64,000 nucleotides of DNA. It comes from Agromyces bauzanensis. Its GTDB lineage: Bacteria > Actinomycetota > Actinomycetes > Actinomycetales > Microbacteriaceae. Shown here in pieces: positions 1-7,624 of this stretch (positions within the stretch are counted from its first letter, which is position 1; every line of letters begins with the position of its first letter). A program made the translations under genes and the position numbers. The DNA lies in assembly GCF_014645655.1 (NCBI RefSeq), contig NZ_BMMD01000001.1:237680-301679 (forward strand), read 5' to 3'. The notes below the pieces were generated by a model that was not told the origin of the DNA, searched no databases, and saw only the letters and a list, made by a program, of their open reading frames with translations.

Positions 1-103
1 CGGATACGACGTCGTCGAGCTCGACGGCTCGTACCTCGGCTGGACCCGGGTTCCCGGCAATGTGCCGGTCACCGAGGCATCCCCCGTTTCGAAGGCTGCA
101 TAG
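1..103 (+). CDS. C-terminal end of a rhodanese-like protein (cut by window edge)
   Basis: Only the last 33 codons (in frame from base 2) and the TAG at 101-103 are visible. The fragment reads GYDVVELDGSYLGWTR and then a Pro/Val/Ser-rich tail. The pattern of a strand followed by a GG/GS turn and an aliphatic-Gly-Trp stretch is what ends a rhodanese domain, and the next gene 9 bp downstream is a complete rhodanese, so a second sulfurtransferase is the best reading. The catalytic loop would lie outside the window, so this is context-based and an unrelated protein is possible. Confidence 0.5.
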   Translation, partial: GYDVVELDGSYLGWTRVPGNVPVTEASPVSKAA

Positions 104-112
104 GAGGCGACC

Positions 113-415
113 ATGGCGGACATCACCGTCGCACAGGTCCGGGAGCGCCTGGGCGGCGCCGACCAGCTCATCGACGTACGCGAGATCCACGAGGTCGCCG
201 AGGGCATGGTTCCGGGCGCGAAGAACATCCCGCTCGGCACGCTGCCGTCGCGGCTGGGTGAGATCGACCGCGCTCGGCCGGTCATCGCGATCTGCCGGTC
301 GGGCAACCGATCGCGTCAGGCGACCGAGGTCCTGAAGACCGCCGGCTTCCGCGTCGACAACATGGAGGGCGGCATGATCGCCTGGTCCCGGGCGGGACTG
401 CCTGTCGATCGGTGA
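113..415 (+). CDS. Single-domain rhodanese-like sulfurtransferase
   Basis: A 100-residue protein made of one rhodanese domain. The active-site loop reads CRSGNRS (about residues 62-68), with the persulfide-forming Cys first and the phosphate-cradle-like Arg residues after it; LIDVRE (about residues 20-25) and the closing MEGGMIAWSRAGLP are the other hallmarks. It probably transfers sulfane sulfur in the cytoplasm. A strong GGAGG ribosome site sits just before the ATG. It follows another probable rhodanese and precedes a TauE/SafE exporter, an arrangement typical of thiosulfate, persulfide or sulfite handling. The donor and acceptor cannot be read from the sequence. Confidence 0.93.
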   Translation: MADITVAQVRERLGGADQLIDVREIHEVAEGMVPGAKNIPLGTLPSRLGEIDRARPVIAICRSGNRSRQATEVLKTAGFRVDNMEGGMIAWSRAGLPVDR

Positions 416-428
416 CACCCTCCCCGCA

Positions 429-461
429 GCGTGGCCCGCACCTCACGGTCGCGGGCCACGC
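429..461 (+). terminator. GC-rich hairpin between the rhodanese and exporter genes
   Basis: Perfect 11-bp stem (GCGTGGCCCGC at 429-439 against GCGGGCCACGC at 451-461) with an 11-nt loop, 13 bp after the rhodanese stop. There is no T-run after it, so it may be a partial terminator or an mRNA-stabilising hairpin that sets the ratio of the two genes rather than a full stop. Confidence 0.5.
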
Positions 462-487
462 CGCTGAACACCCACGGAAGTCGGTAC

Positions 488-1273
488 ATGGAAATCGGAC
501 TCGTCATCGCGCTGCTGCTCGCGGTGCTCGTCGGCGTGGCGCTCGGGCTCATGGGCGGCGGCGGGTCGATCCTCACCGTGCCGATCCTCACCTACGTGCT
601 CGGCATGGGCCCCAAGGAGGCGATCGCGGCATCCCTGTTCATCGTCGGGGTCACCAGCGCCGTGAGCGTCTTCTCGCACGCACGCGCCGGACGAGTGCGG
701 TGGAAGACCGGCCTCATCTTCGGCGCCGCCGGGATGGCCGGCGCGTTCCTCGGCGGCATCCTCGGCGGCTACATCCCCGGCCCCGTCCTCATGGTCCTGT
801 TCGCCATCATGATGATCGCCACGGCGACCGCCATGATCCGCGGCCGCAGGAAGACGGCCGACCCGACCGGCGAACCGCGAACGCTGCCGGTGGCGCGCAT
901 CCTCCTCGACGGATTCGCGGTCGGCATCGCCACCGGGCTCGTCGGCGCCGGAGGCGGATTCCTCATCGTTCCGGCCCTGAACCTCCTGGGCGGACTTCCC
1001 ATGGCGGTCGCGGTCGGCACGTCGCTGCTGGTCATCGCGATGAAGTCGTTCGCCGGCCTGAGCGGCTACCTCCTCAGCGTGCAGCTCGACTGGCCGGTGG
1101 TGCTCGCCTTCACAGCGATCGCGATCGCCGGCTCGTTCATCGGCTCGGCCCTGGCCGGGAAGGTCCCCGAGACCGCGCTGCGCAAGGGCTTCGGCATCTT
1201 CGTGCTCGTCGTCGGCGGGTTCGTCATCTTCCAGGAGGCGCCCGCGCTGGTCGCCCTCTTCTCGGGCGGCTGA
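488..1273 (+). CDS. TauE/SafE family sulfite/sulfonate exporter
   Basis: A 261-residue integral membrane protein with about eight hydrophobic segments and the internally duplicated TauE/SafE layout: the Gly-rich start GLMGGGGSILTVPIL is echoed in the second half by GLVGAGGGFLIVPAL. Family members move sulfite, sulfoacetate or other organosulfur anions across the cytoplasmic membrane. The ATG at 488 is preferred over in-frame starts further upstream because it places the first membrane helix at the N-terminus and leaves the hairpin at 429-461 outside the gene. The neighbouring rhodanese genes support a sulfur-export role; the exact substrate is not readable. Confidence 0.9.
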   Translation: MEIGLVIALLLAVLVGVALGLMGGGGSILTVPILTYVLGMGPKEAIAASLFIVGVTSAVSVFSHARAGRVRWKTGLIFGAAGMAGAFLGGILGGYIPGPVLMVLFAIMMIATATAMIRGRRKTADPTGEPRTLPVARILLDGFAVGIATGLVGAGGGFLIVPALNLLGGLPMAVAVGTSLLVIAMKSFAGLSGYLLSVQLDWPVVLAFTAIAIAGSFIGSALAGKVPETALRKGFGIFVLVVGGFVIFQEAPALVALFSGG

Positions 1274-1400
1274 CCGACCGCGCAGCAGGTCGATCCTGCC
1301 GCGGCTCGCACCTGGAGTGCGCGACGGAGTGGGCCCGCTGGCGCGCCAGCCTGTGGATAAGTCCGCGGCGGGGCATCCGCTCGCCGCCAATATGGTGCGC

Positions 1401-2633
1401 ATGACCGACCCCGTGCGCACGATCGCCGAGCGGGTGCGCACGCGGGTGCTCCGCGACGGGGTCGATCTCATCGGCGACGGCGCGCTCGCCGCCCGCTATG
1501 CCGACGAGGAGGTGCGGCGGTACAGCGAGCGTGCACTCGCCGGTGCGCACGCGCAGCTCGGCGACGAGCCGGGCACGGCACGCGACGTCGTGGCGGCCAT
1601 CACCGGCTACGGACCGTTGCAGCCGTTCTTCGACGACCCGACGGTCGAGGAGATCTGGATCAACGCGCCGACGCGCGTGTTCGTCGCGCGTGACGGCGTC
1701 GCCGAGCTCACCACGGTCGTGCTCTCCGACCGCGAGGTGCGCGAGCTCGTCGAGCGGATGCTCCAGCACTCGGGTCGCCGGGTCGACCTGTCGTCGCCCT
1801 TCGTCGACGCGTCCCTGCCCGACGGCTCGCGGCTGCACGTCGCCATTCCCGACGTCACGCGGGCGCACTGGGCGGTGAACGTCCGCAAGTTCCATCGCAG
1901 CATCCGCACGCTCGGCCAGCTCGTCGAGCTCGGCTCGCTCACCCGGCAGGCAGCGGAGTTCCTGCGCATGAGCGTGCTCGCCGGCGCCAACATCCTCGTC
2001 TCGGGGGCGACGCATACCGGCAAGACGACCATGCTCAATGCCCTGATGTCGTCGGCGCGTCTCGACGATCGCGTGGTGACGGTCGAGGAGACGTTCGAGC
2101 TCGAGCTCGGCGTGCGCGACGTCGTGGCGATGCAGTGCCGCCAGGCGAGTCTCGAGGGCACCGGTGAGATCACGCTCCGCCGCCTCATCAAGGAGGCGCT
2201 GCGCATGCGCCCCGACCGGCTCGTCGTGGGGGAGGTGCGCGAGGCCGAGAGCCTCGACCTCCTGATCGCCCTGAACTCCGGCTTGCCGGGCATGTGCACC
2301 ATCCACGCCAACACCGCGCGCGACGCGCTCGTGAAGCTGTGCACACTGCCGCTCCTGGCCGGACGCAACATCGACGCGTCGTTCGTCGTTCCGACGGTCG
2401 CGAGCTGCATCGACGTCGTGGTGCACCTCGGCATCGAGCGCGACGGCTCGCGCCGCGTGATGGAGATCGCGGCGGTCACGGGAGCGACGACGGATTCCGC
2501 CATCGTCGCCGAGGCGATCTTCGACCGTCGCCGAGGCGCTCTCGAGCCGACTGGCGCACGACCCGTGCGCCTCGAGAAATACGCGGCTGCAGGGCTCGAC
2601 CCCGAGATCGTGCTCGGACGGGCCGTCGCATGA
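1401..2633 (+). CDS. tadA: Tad/Flp pilus assembly ATPase (TadA/CpaF family)
   Basis: A 410-residue secretion ATPase of the type II/IV family, the cytoplasmic motor that drives Flp pilus assembly. The Walker A region is at residues 202-210 and reads GATHTGKTT, with THT in place of the usual TGSGK spacing residues, while the invariant Lys-Thr-Thr is kept. The Walker B/His region RPDRLVVGEVRE is at about 269-280, followed by the arginine-finger/His box around MCTIHAN. The start is taken as the ATG at 1401; ATG 1392 and an upstream GTG are alternatives. The gene overlaps tadB by 4 bp (ATGA), so the two are translationally coupled. No TadZ/CpaE gene precedes it. Confidence 0.93.
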   Translation: MTDPVRTIAERVRTRVLRDGVDLIGDGALAARYADEEVRRYSERALAGAHAQLGDEPGTARDVVAAITGYGPLQPFFDDPTVEEIWINAPTRVFVARDGVAELTTVVLSDREVRELVERMLQHSGRRVDLSSPFVDASLPDGSRLHVAIPDVTRAHWAVNVRKFHRSIRTLGQLVELGSLTRQAAEFLRMSVLAGANILVSGATHTGKTTMLNALMSSARLDDRVVTVEETFELELGVRDVVAMQCRQASLEGTGEITLRRLIKEALRMRPDRLVVGEVREAESLDLLIALNSGLPGMCTIHANTARDALVKLCTLPLLAGRNIDASFVVPTVASCIDVVVHLGIERDGSRRVMEIAAVTGATTDSAIVAEAIFDRRRGALEPTGARPVRLEKYAAAGLDPEIVLGRAVA

Positions 2634-3493
2634 GCCTCATGCTGGGCGCCGTGCTCGGTCTGGGCGTGCTCCTCGTGCTCTCGCCGCTGCTGTGGCCGGC
2701 GCGGGCGGACACGCGCTCCGAGCGGAATGGAGCGCTCGCCGCTGTTCGCGACGTCCTCTCGCTTGCAGGACTCGGTGCCGTGCCGCTGCCCGTCGTCGCC
2801 ATCGTCTGCGGCGCGCTCGGCATGCTCGTCGGGGCGCTCGCGCACGCCGTGTTCCAGGTGCCGGTGCTCACGGTCGTCGCATCGGTGCTCGGGGCGTCGA
2901 TCGTGCCGATGCTCGCGAGCGCCCGCGCCGAGCGGCGCCGCGCTGCCAATCGCGCGGTCTGGCCCGATGTCGTCGATCACCTGGTCGCATCGGTGCGAGC
3001 GGGGATGTCGCTGCCCGACAGCGTGGCCGCACTCGGCGGGCTCGGGCCGGCGCCGACCAGGGCCGCGTTCGCCGAGTTCGACGCCGACTACCGCCAGAAC
3101 GCCAACTTCACGCTCTGCCTCGACCGGCTGAAGTCCGCCCTCGCCGACCCGACCGCCGACCGCATCCTCGAGACGCTGCGGATGGCACGCGAGGTCGGGG
3201 GCAGCGACGTCACCGCGGTGCTGCGGGGACTCGCCGGCTACCTGCGTGAGGATGCCGCACTTCGCGCGGAGGTCGTCGCCCGCCAGTCGTGGATCCGGAA
3301 CGCGGCGCGGCTCGGCGTCGCCGCCCCTTGGCTGCTCCTGCTCATACTCGCCTCGCGCCCCGAGACGCTCGAGGCCTACGACTCGGCGGCTGGGAGCATG
3401 CTGATCGTGGTCGGCGTCGCCGTCACGCTCGTCGCCTACCGCGCGATGATAGCGCTCGGACGCCTCCCGGAGGAGCGAAGATGGTTCCGCTGA
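2630..3493 (+). CDS. tadB: Tad pilus inner-membrane platform protein TadB
   Basis: A 287-residue protein of the type II secretion F (GspF) family. It has one membrane segment at the very N-terminus, two more at about residues 45-95, a cytoplasmic helical domain containing the conserved stretch RAGMSLPDSVAALG, and two closing helices at about 225-287. It should sit in the cytoplasmic membrane above the TadA ATPase and pair with TadC. Its ATG overlaps the tadA stop, and its 3' end overlaps the tadC start by 13 bp, so the three are one translation unit. Confidence 0.9.
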   Translation: MSLMLGAVLGLGVLLVLSPLLWPARADTRSERNGALAAVRDVLSLAGLGAVPLPVVAIVCGALGMLVGALAHAVFQVPVLTVVASVLGASIVPMLASARAERRRAANRAVWPDVVDHLVASVRAGMSLPDSVAALGGLGPAPTRAAFAEFDADYRQNANFTLCLDRLKSALADPTADRILETLRMAREVGGSDVTAVLRGLAGYLREDAALRAEVVARQSWIRNAARLGVAAPWLLLLILASRPETLEAYDSAAGSMLIVVGVAVTLVAYRAMIALGRLPEERRWFR

Positions 3494-4428
3494 GTGCGGT
3501 GTCGCCGCTCGGCATCGCCCTGGGCATCGTCCTCGGGATCGGGCTCTGGCTCGTCACGTCCGCGGTGCCGCGCATCGGACGCCCCCGCCTCATGGAGCGC
3601 GTCGCACCGTACGTCGCCGACCTCTCGCCCGAGGCGCGCGCCTTGCTCGCCCGCCGATCTGCGGATCCCACCCCGGTGCTCGGCCTCGTCGTGATGCCCG
3701 CCGCTCGTCGATTTCGCTCGTTCCTCTCGGCATGGCTGGGCGGCGGTGAGGCGGTCGCCAGGCGCCTGCGCCAGGCCGGTTCGTCGGCATCGGTCGAACG
3801 CTTCCGCGGCGAGCAACTCGCATGGGCTGCCGGGGCGTTCGCGGTCGCCTCGGCACTCGCGCTCGTCGTGCCGACATTCACGGCCATGCCGGCGATGGTG
3901 CGGATCGCCTTCCCGTTCGTGTCGGCGGCGCTCGGCGCAGTCGTGCGCGACTGGATGCTGCAGCGACGTGCGCGTCGACGGCTCGCCCGCATCTCCTCCG
4001 AACTGCCCACGGTGCTGGAGTTCCTCACGTTGAGCCTCACCGCGGGCGAGGGCATGCTCGACGCCATCCGACGCGTCGCGACGGCCGGTTCCGGTGAGCT
4101 GCCCGGCGAGTTCGCACGCGTCGTCACCTCGGTCGGCGCCGGGGCGTCGCTCGGGCGCGCGCTCGCCGACCTCCGCGACGAACTCGACCATCCGGCGCTC
4201 GCTCGTGCCCTCGACCAGGTGCTGGGCGCACTCGATCGGGGCGCGCCGCTCGCGACCGTACTGCGCTCCCAGGCGGGCGATGCGCGCGAAGAGGCGAAGC
4301 GCACCATCATCGAGCTCGCCGGCCGCAAGGAGATCGCGATGCTGGTGCCGCTCATCTTCTTGATCCTTCCCGTGACGGTGGCCTTCGCCCTGTTCCCGGG
4401 TTACCTCGTTCTCCAGGCGGGCTTCTGA
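3481..4428 (+). CDS. tadC: Tad pilus inner-membrane platform protein TadC
   Basis: A 315-residue second GspF-family platform protein. It has an N-terminal membrane segment (residues 5-25), a pair of helices at about 115-160, a conserved cytoplasmic helical bundle with SELPTVLEFLTLSLTAGEG and LGRALADLRDEL, and a C-terminal hydrophobic pair ending in LILPVTVAFALFPGYLVL. The start ATG at 3481 lies inside the end of tadB and follows GGAGCGAAG, a usable ribosome site. Together with TadB it forms the membrane base of the pilus machine. Confidence 0.9.
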   Translation: MVPLSAVSPLGIALGIVLGIGLWLVTSAVPRIGRPRLMERVAPYVADLSPEARALLARRSADPTPVLGLVVMPAARRFRSFLSAWLGGGEAVARRLRQAGSSASVERFRGEQLAWAAGAFAVASALALVVPTFTAMPAMVRIAFPFVSAALGAVVRDWMLQRRARRRLARISSELPTVLEFLTLSLTAGEGMLDAIRRVATAGSGELPGEFARVVTSVGAGASLGRALADLRDELDHPALARALDQVLGALDRGAPLATVLRSQAGDAREEAKRTIIELAGRKEIAMLVPLIFLILPVTVAFALFPGYLVLQAGF

Positions 4429-4482
4429 TGCCGGCCCGCACGATGAACCATCGACACACCCGAAGGTGTACCGACGAGAGGA

Positions 4483-4662
4483 ATGACCATGACCATGCCG
4501 AACCGGATCATCGAGCGCCTGCGCGAGGAACACGGCGACGTGCCCGGTTGGGTGCTCATCACGCTCATGACGGCCGGGCTCGTGATCGTGATCTGGGGTC
4601 TCGCCGGGCCCGCGTTGAGCGGCGTCTTCGACCAGGCGATCAGCCGGGTGCTCGGGTTCTGA
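4483..4662 (+). CDS. Small Flp/DUF4244-type pilin subunit
   Basis: A 59-residue peptide: a short charged leader (RLREEHGDV), then PGWVLITLMTAGLVIVIWGLA as the hydrophobic pilin helix, then a short amphipathic tail. The leader Gly-Asp-Val-Pro before the helix resembles actinobacterial Tad pilins, which are cut by a prepilin peptidase that is not in this window. Three in-frame ATGs (4483, 4489, 4495) make the exact start uncertain by up to four residues; GAGAGG precedes the first. It lies directly after tadC, where the major pilin sits in actinobacterial Tad loci. It is probably the main pilus building block. Confidence 0.8.
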   Translation: MTMTMPNRIIERLREEHGDVPGWVLITLMTAGLVIVIWGLAGPALSGVFDQAISRVLGF

Positions 4663-5048
4663 CCATCCTGATCCGGGACGAGCGGGGGTCGGCCGTGGCC
4701 GAGTTCACGCTCGTGGGCGTGCTGCTGACGGTGCTCGCCCTCGCGGTGGTGCAGCTCGCGCTGGCGTTGCACGTACGCAACACGCTCCTCGATGCGGCCG
4801 CAGAGGGCGCGAGGTACGCGGCGCTCGCTGGTTCGTCCGCCGCCGACGGCGTAGCGCGCACGCAGGACCTCATCGCCGCGGCCATCTCCGCAGACTACGC
4901 CGACGGCGTCAGCGCGACGTCGACGTCGATCGGAGGGATCCCCGCGATCCAGGTGACGGTGCGGACGACGCTCCCCGTCGTCGGCCTCCTCGGACCCGAG
5001 CGCGCATTGGAGGTCTCGGGCCATGCAGCGGTCGAGACGGTCGACTGA
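4659..5048 (+). CDS. TadE-family pilus assembly protein (minor pseudopilin)
   Basis: About 129 residues with the TadE signature near the N-terminus: RDERGSAVAEFTLVGVLLTVLALAVVQLALALHVRN, split here into a charged leader, the conserved Glu of AEF, and one long membrane helix. The rest is a small extracytoplasmic domain. No ATG, GTG or TTG lies at a sensible place; the closest candidates are CTG at 4659 (overlapping the pilin stop TGA) or CTG at 4668, so this gene probably uses a non-standard start with translational coupling. The stated start is therefore provisional. It overlaps the next gene by 26 bp. Confidence 0.8.
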   Translation: MTILIRDERGSAVAEFTLVGVLLTVLALAVVQLALALHVRNTLLDAAAEGARYAALAGSSAADGVARTQDLIAAAISADYADGVSATSTSIGGIPAIQVTVRTTLPVVGLLGPERALEVSGHAAVETVD

Positions 5049-5469
5049 AGACGGCTCGGCGTCGCTCGAGTTCCTCACGGTCGGCGTCATCCTGCTCGTG
5101 CCGCTCGTCTACCTCGTGCTCGCGGTCGCCGCCGTGCAGGCCGGCGCGCTGGGCGTCGAGGGTGCCGCGCGGCAGGCTGCCCGCGTCGCCGTGCTCGCGG
5201 CCGACACGGACGCATCGGATGCCGCGGTCGATCGTGCGGTGCGCATCACGCTCGCCGACTACGGCATCGACGCGGCCGCGGCATCCGTCAGCGTCGCCTG
5301 CGACCGCGCCGACTGCCTCGAACCAGGGGCGAGGGTCAGGGTCTCGGTGGTCGCCCGCGTGGAGCTGCCGCTCGTGCCCGACGTGCTGTCGCTCTCGACG
5401 ATCGCGAGCGTGCCGGTCGAGGCGACCGCGACGCAGACCGTGTCGCGGTTCGCGGGGGTGCGACCGTGA
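5023..5469 (+). CDS. Second TadE-like pilus assembly protein
   Basis: A 148-residue protein with the leader TEDGSASLEFLTVGVILL, where the Ser-Leu-Glu-Phe corresponds to the TadE/TadF recognition site, then one membrane helix and a beta-rich extracytoplasmic domain with two Cys (CDRADC) that could form a disulfide. It is cotranscribed with its neighbours, overlapping the previous gene by 26 bp and the next by 4 bp. It is probably a minor pseudopilin that primes or caps the pilus; this is inferred from family and context. Confidence 0.85.
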   Translation: MQRSRRSTEDGSASLEFLTVGVILLVPLVYLVLAVAAVQAGALGVEGAARQAARVAVLAADTDASDAAVDRAVRITLADYGIDAAAASVSVACDRADCLEPGARVRVSVVARVELPLVPDVLSLSTIASVPVEATATQTVSRFAGVRP

Positions 5470-5915
5470 TCGCCGGCCTGCGCTCGCGCTTCGGCGGCGA
5501 CGATGGGGGATCGACCCTGCTGCTGACCATCTCGTACTGCGTGCTCGGCCTCGCGATCGTGCTCGTGGTGGCCTCGGCGACCACGCTGTACCTCGAACGC
5601 AAGCGGCTCCTCACGATCGCCGACGGGGCCGCGCTCGCCGGGGCGGAGGCGTGGCAGCTCGACGCCGTGCGGGTCGACGGCGACCGGCTCGCGGTCGAGC
5701 TCGACGACGCCGAGGTGCGTGCCGCCGTCTCGGCGTACCTCGGTGATGCGGCATCCGGTCTCGACGACGTCGAACTCGTGCGCGCGGCATCCGACGACGG
5801 ACGCAGCGCCACGGTCACCCTCCGCTCGGCGTGGCGGGCACCGATCGACACCGAACTGGTGCCGATGGTCGTGCCGATCGAGGTGACCGTCACGGCGCGG
5901 TCGGTGTTCCACTGA
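5466..5915 (+). CDS. TadG-like pilus-locus protein
   Basis: A 149-residue protein: short charged N-terminus (RFGGDDGGS), one hydrophobic helix (TLLLTISYCVLGLAIVLVVASA), then LYLERKRLLTIADGAALAGAEA, which is the typical post-helix signature of TadG-related proteins in actinobacteria (RR-LQ-AADAAALAGA in others). The remainder is a short extracytoplasmic domain. It is the last gene of the Tad operon and its start GTG overlaps the previous stop. Full-length TadG proteins elsewhere are longer and carry a VWA domain, which is absent here. Confidence 0.82.
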   Translation: MIAGLRSRFGGDDGGSTLLLTISYCVLGLAIVLVVASATTLYLERKRLLTIADGAALAGAEAWQLDAVRVDGDRLAVELDDAEVRAAVSAYLGDAASGLDDVELVRAASDDGRSATVTLRSAWRAPIDTELVPMVVPIEVTVTARSVFH

Positions 5916-5918
5916 GGG

Positions 5919-6572
5919 TCAGTTGATCTGCGTCAGCCCCGAGCCGAGGAGCTGGAACAACCGGATCTTCCGCTCGATGGCCACGTCGTCGGTCGGGAGG
6001 TCCCAGATGTAGACGGGCTCGGTGGGGGCGTAGTAGAGCGTGCGCCACGAGGTGACGACCTCGACCTCGTCACGCGGGCGCCCGTCGAAGATCGGCTCCC
6101 TCTGCAGCGCCGAACGGATGATGGTGCCGAGCGAGGCGCCGTCCTCCGACGAGAGCATGTGGCCCACGTGGTGCGGGCGCAGCCCCTTCGCCTGCAACTG
6201 CCGCAGGGGCTTGGGGTCGGTGCCGTGCACGTTGGGCCAGCAGATCTTGCAGCTGCGCACGCCGTCGAGGTGCTGAGCGGACTCCCGGGTCATGAGCACC
6301 GGCACGGGCAGCCGGAAGTCGGGGTCGCCGGCCAGCCGCGAGCGATGCCGGTCGTCCCATCGCGAGTGACGATCGAGATGCGGCTCCAGCACGGGGCACT
6401 CGAGGCGATGCAGCACGCGTTCGCGGTCCTTGCTCGCGTCCGCACCCGCGACCGCGAACTCGGCGCCGTCACCGAACGCCTGCCGCAGCGACTCGAGCTC
6501 GCCTGCGACGATCCGGTTCACCATGGCGTCCGTGTCACTCGCGGTGGGCTGCTCCGGGTCAGGTCGTTCCAT
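5919..6572 (-). CDS. Conserved-looking hypothetical protein with a CxxC motif
   Basis: A 217-residue soluble protein that I do not recognise. Visible features are an acidic N-terminus, a segment RLECPVLEPHLDRHSRWDDRHR rich in His and Arg (cut here: Cys-Pro then His residues), a CKIC motif at about residue 110, and a C-terminal beta-rich part with TSWRTLYYAPTEPVYIWDL. The CKIC pair with the earlier Cys and His residues could bind zinc. It converges on the Tad operon with only 3 bp between the stops. Codon use is the normal host pattern, so it is very probably a real gene. Confidence 0.75.
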   Translation of the reverse strand: MERPDPEQPTASDTDAMVNRIVAGELESLRQAFGDGAEFAVAGADASKDRERVLHRLECPVLEPHLDRHSRWDDRHRSRLAGDPDFRLPVPVLMTRESAQHLDGVRSCKICWPNVHGTDPKPLRQLQAKGLRPHHVGHMLSSEDGASLGTIIRSALQREPIFDGRPRDEVEVVTSWRTLYYAPTEPVYIWDLPTDDVAIERKIRLFQLLGSGLTQIN

Positions 6573-6902
6573 CCGCAGTGACTCCGCTCTCTGTGCCTCG
6601 GGGCCACGGCCCTCAAGCCGAATCTACCCGACGGCTTGACACATCCCGCGCAGCAGTGCGGGGCGACACGCCTCCGTTTTCAGGAGTCATCTGGCGAGTC
6701 TGAGTCGTCGCCCGCGTGTCGTCCTCAGGAAACGGAGGGTCGATTCGGCTCGCTCGCCGCCATCATCATCGGCGGCTTCGTCTTCGCGTCGCAGGCGGTC
6801 ATTCTCGCCGTAGCGTGCTTCGCCCCCTGACGCCGAGCAGTCCGCGCTGAGCCGGATGTCCCGTGCCGACTTGAGCATCACTCCCGTCGGACTGAGCAAC
6901 GA
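6573..6902. other. 330-bp stretch without a supported gene
   Basis: No open frame here has host-like codon use and a usable start. It holds a 9-bp inverted repeat, CCTCCGTTT at 6671-6679 and AAACGGAGG at 6730-6738, and a perfect TTGACA at 6634-6639 without a clear -10 at the right spacing. A frame ending at 6830 encodes one hydrophobic stretch but lacks a credible start. Confidence 0.6.
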
Positions 6903-7529
6903 CTACCCGTCCGCGTGACTCGCGCGACGCCCCCTTCGGTATTCCTGAGGTATGCGGACACTGGTCGCGCCGTTCACGACGACATCGGTGTTCTCGGGGT
7001 TGAACGTGCCGCCCGCGAGCGCGATCTCGTCGTACTCGGAACTCGTCGGCTCGATGACCGCGCGTACGGTCGCCCAGGTCTGGGAATGCACCTTGAAGGT
7101 CGCGTGCGGGGAGGAGAACCACCAGATGCCCGGTCGACCCAGACGCGGCTGCCGTCGGGCTTCTCCCGCAGGATCGAGCACGAGGCGGTCGCCGAGTCGC
7201 CCGAGTCGACGTTCGCCTTGCCGACGAACCAGTACTTCGTGGGTGCGCCCCGTTCGACGATTCGATACTCGAACTCGATCGTGGGCGGGGCTCGTAAACC
7301 CACCAGTCGGTGGAACCGCCCTGCGCGACCGTGGCGGCACCCGCACTGAAGTCGGGATTCGAGGGCGTGTAGTGCCCCTCGGACAACCCGATCTCGCCGA
7401 TGCCCTCCACCGTGCCGTGAGGTGCACGTTGCCTTCGGCGGCGTGGGCGGGCGGGGGAAGGAGCGCGGCGCCGGCCGCGAGGGCGGCGACGAGGCCTGCG
7501 AGCGCGAAGACATGGACCCAGGTCGCCAC
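6903..7529 (-). pseudogene. Broken gene for a secreted protein (three frameshifts)
   Basis: Read on the minus strand, an intact signal peptide (VHVFALAGLVAALAAGAALL then PPPAHAAEG) leads into coherent protein only if the frame is changed three times, near 7415, 7285 and 7135. The pieces read EGIGEIGLSEGHYTPSNPD, then PPTIEFEYRIVERGAPTKYW and WFVGKANVDSGDS, then GIWWFSSPHATFKVHSQTW with an orderly beta-rich end. Each step is a one-base loss in the same direction. I do not recognise the family. It is either a pseudogene or, less likely, a site of several sequencing errors. Confidence 0.75.
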
Positions 7530-7624
7530 TGCCCGTTCGCGGCCGCCCCCAGGAACGGGGGCATCGGGATGCCGCGGCGCGGCGTCACCGGCGGCCGACG
7601 CGCCCGCCCGCCATGATGGAGCGC

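Noticed and set aside
6636..6830. Short plus-strand frame with one hydrophobic stretch near its end
   Set aside because: Starts at a TTG with no ribosome site, codon use is not host-like, and the N-terminal half is disordered; not enough to call a gene.
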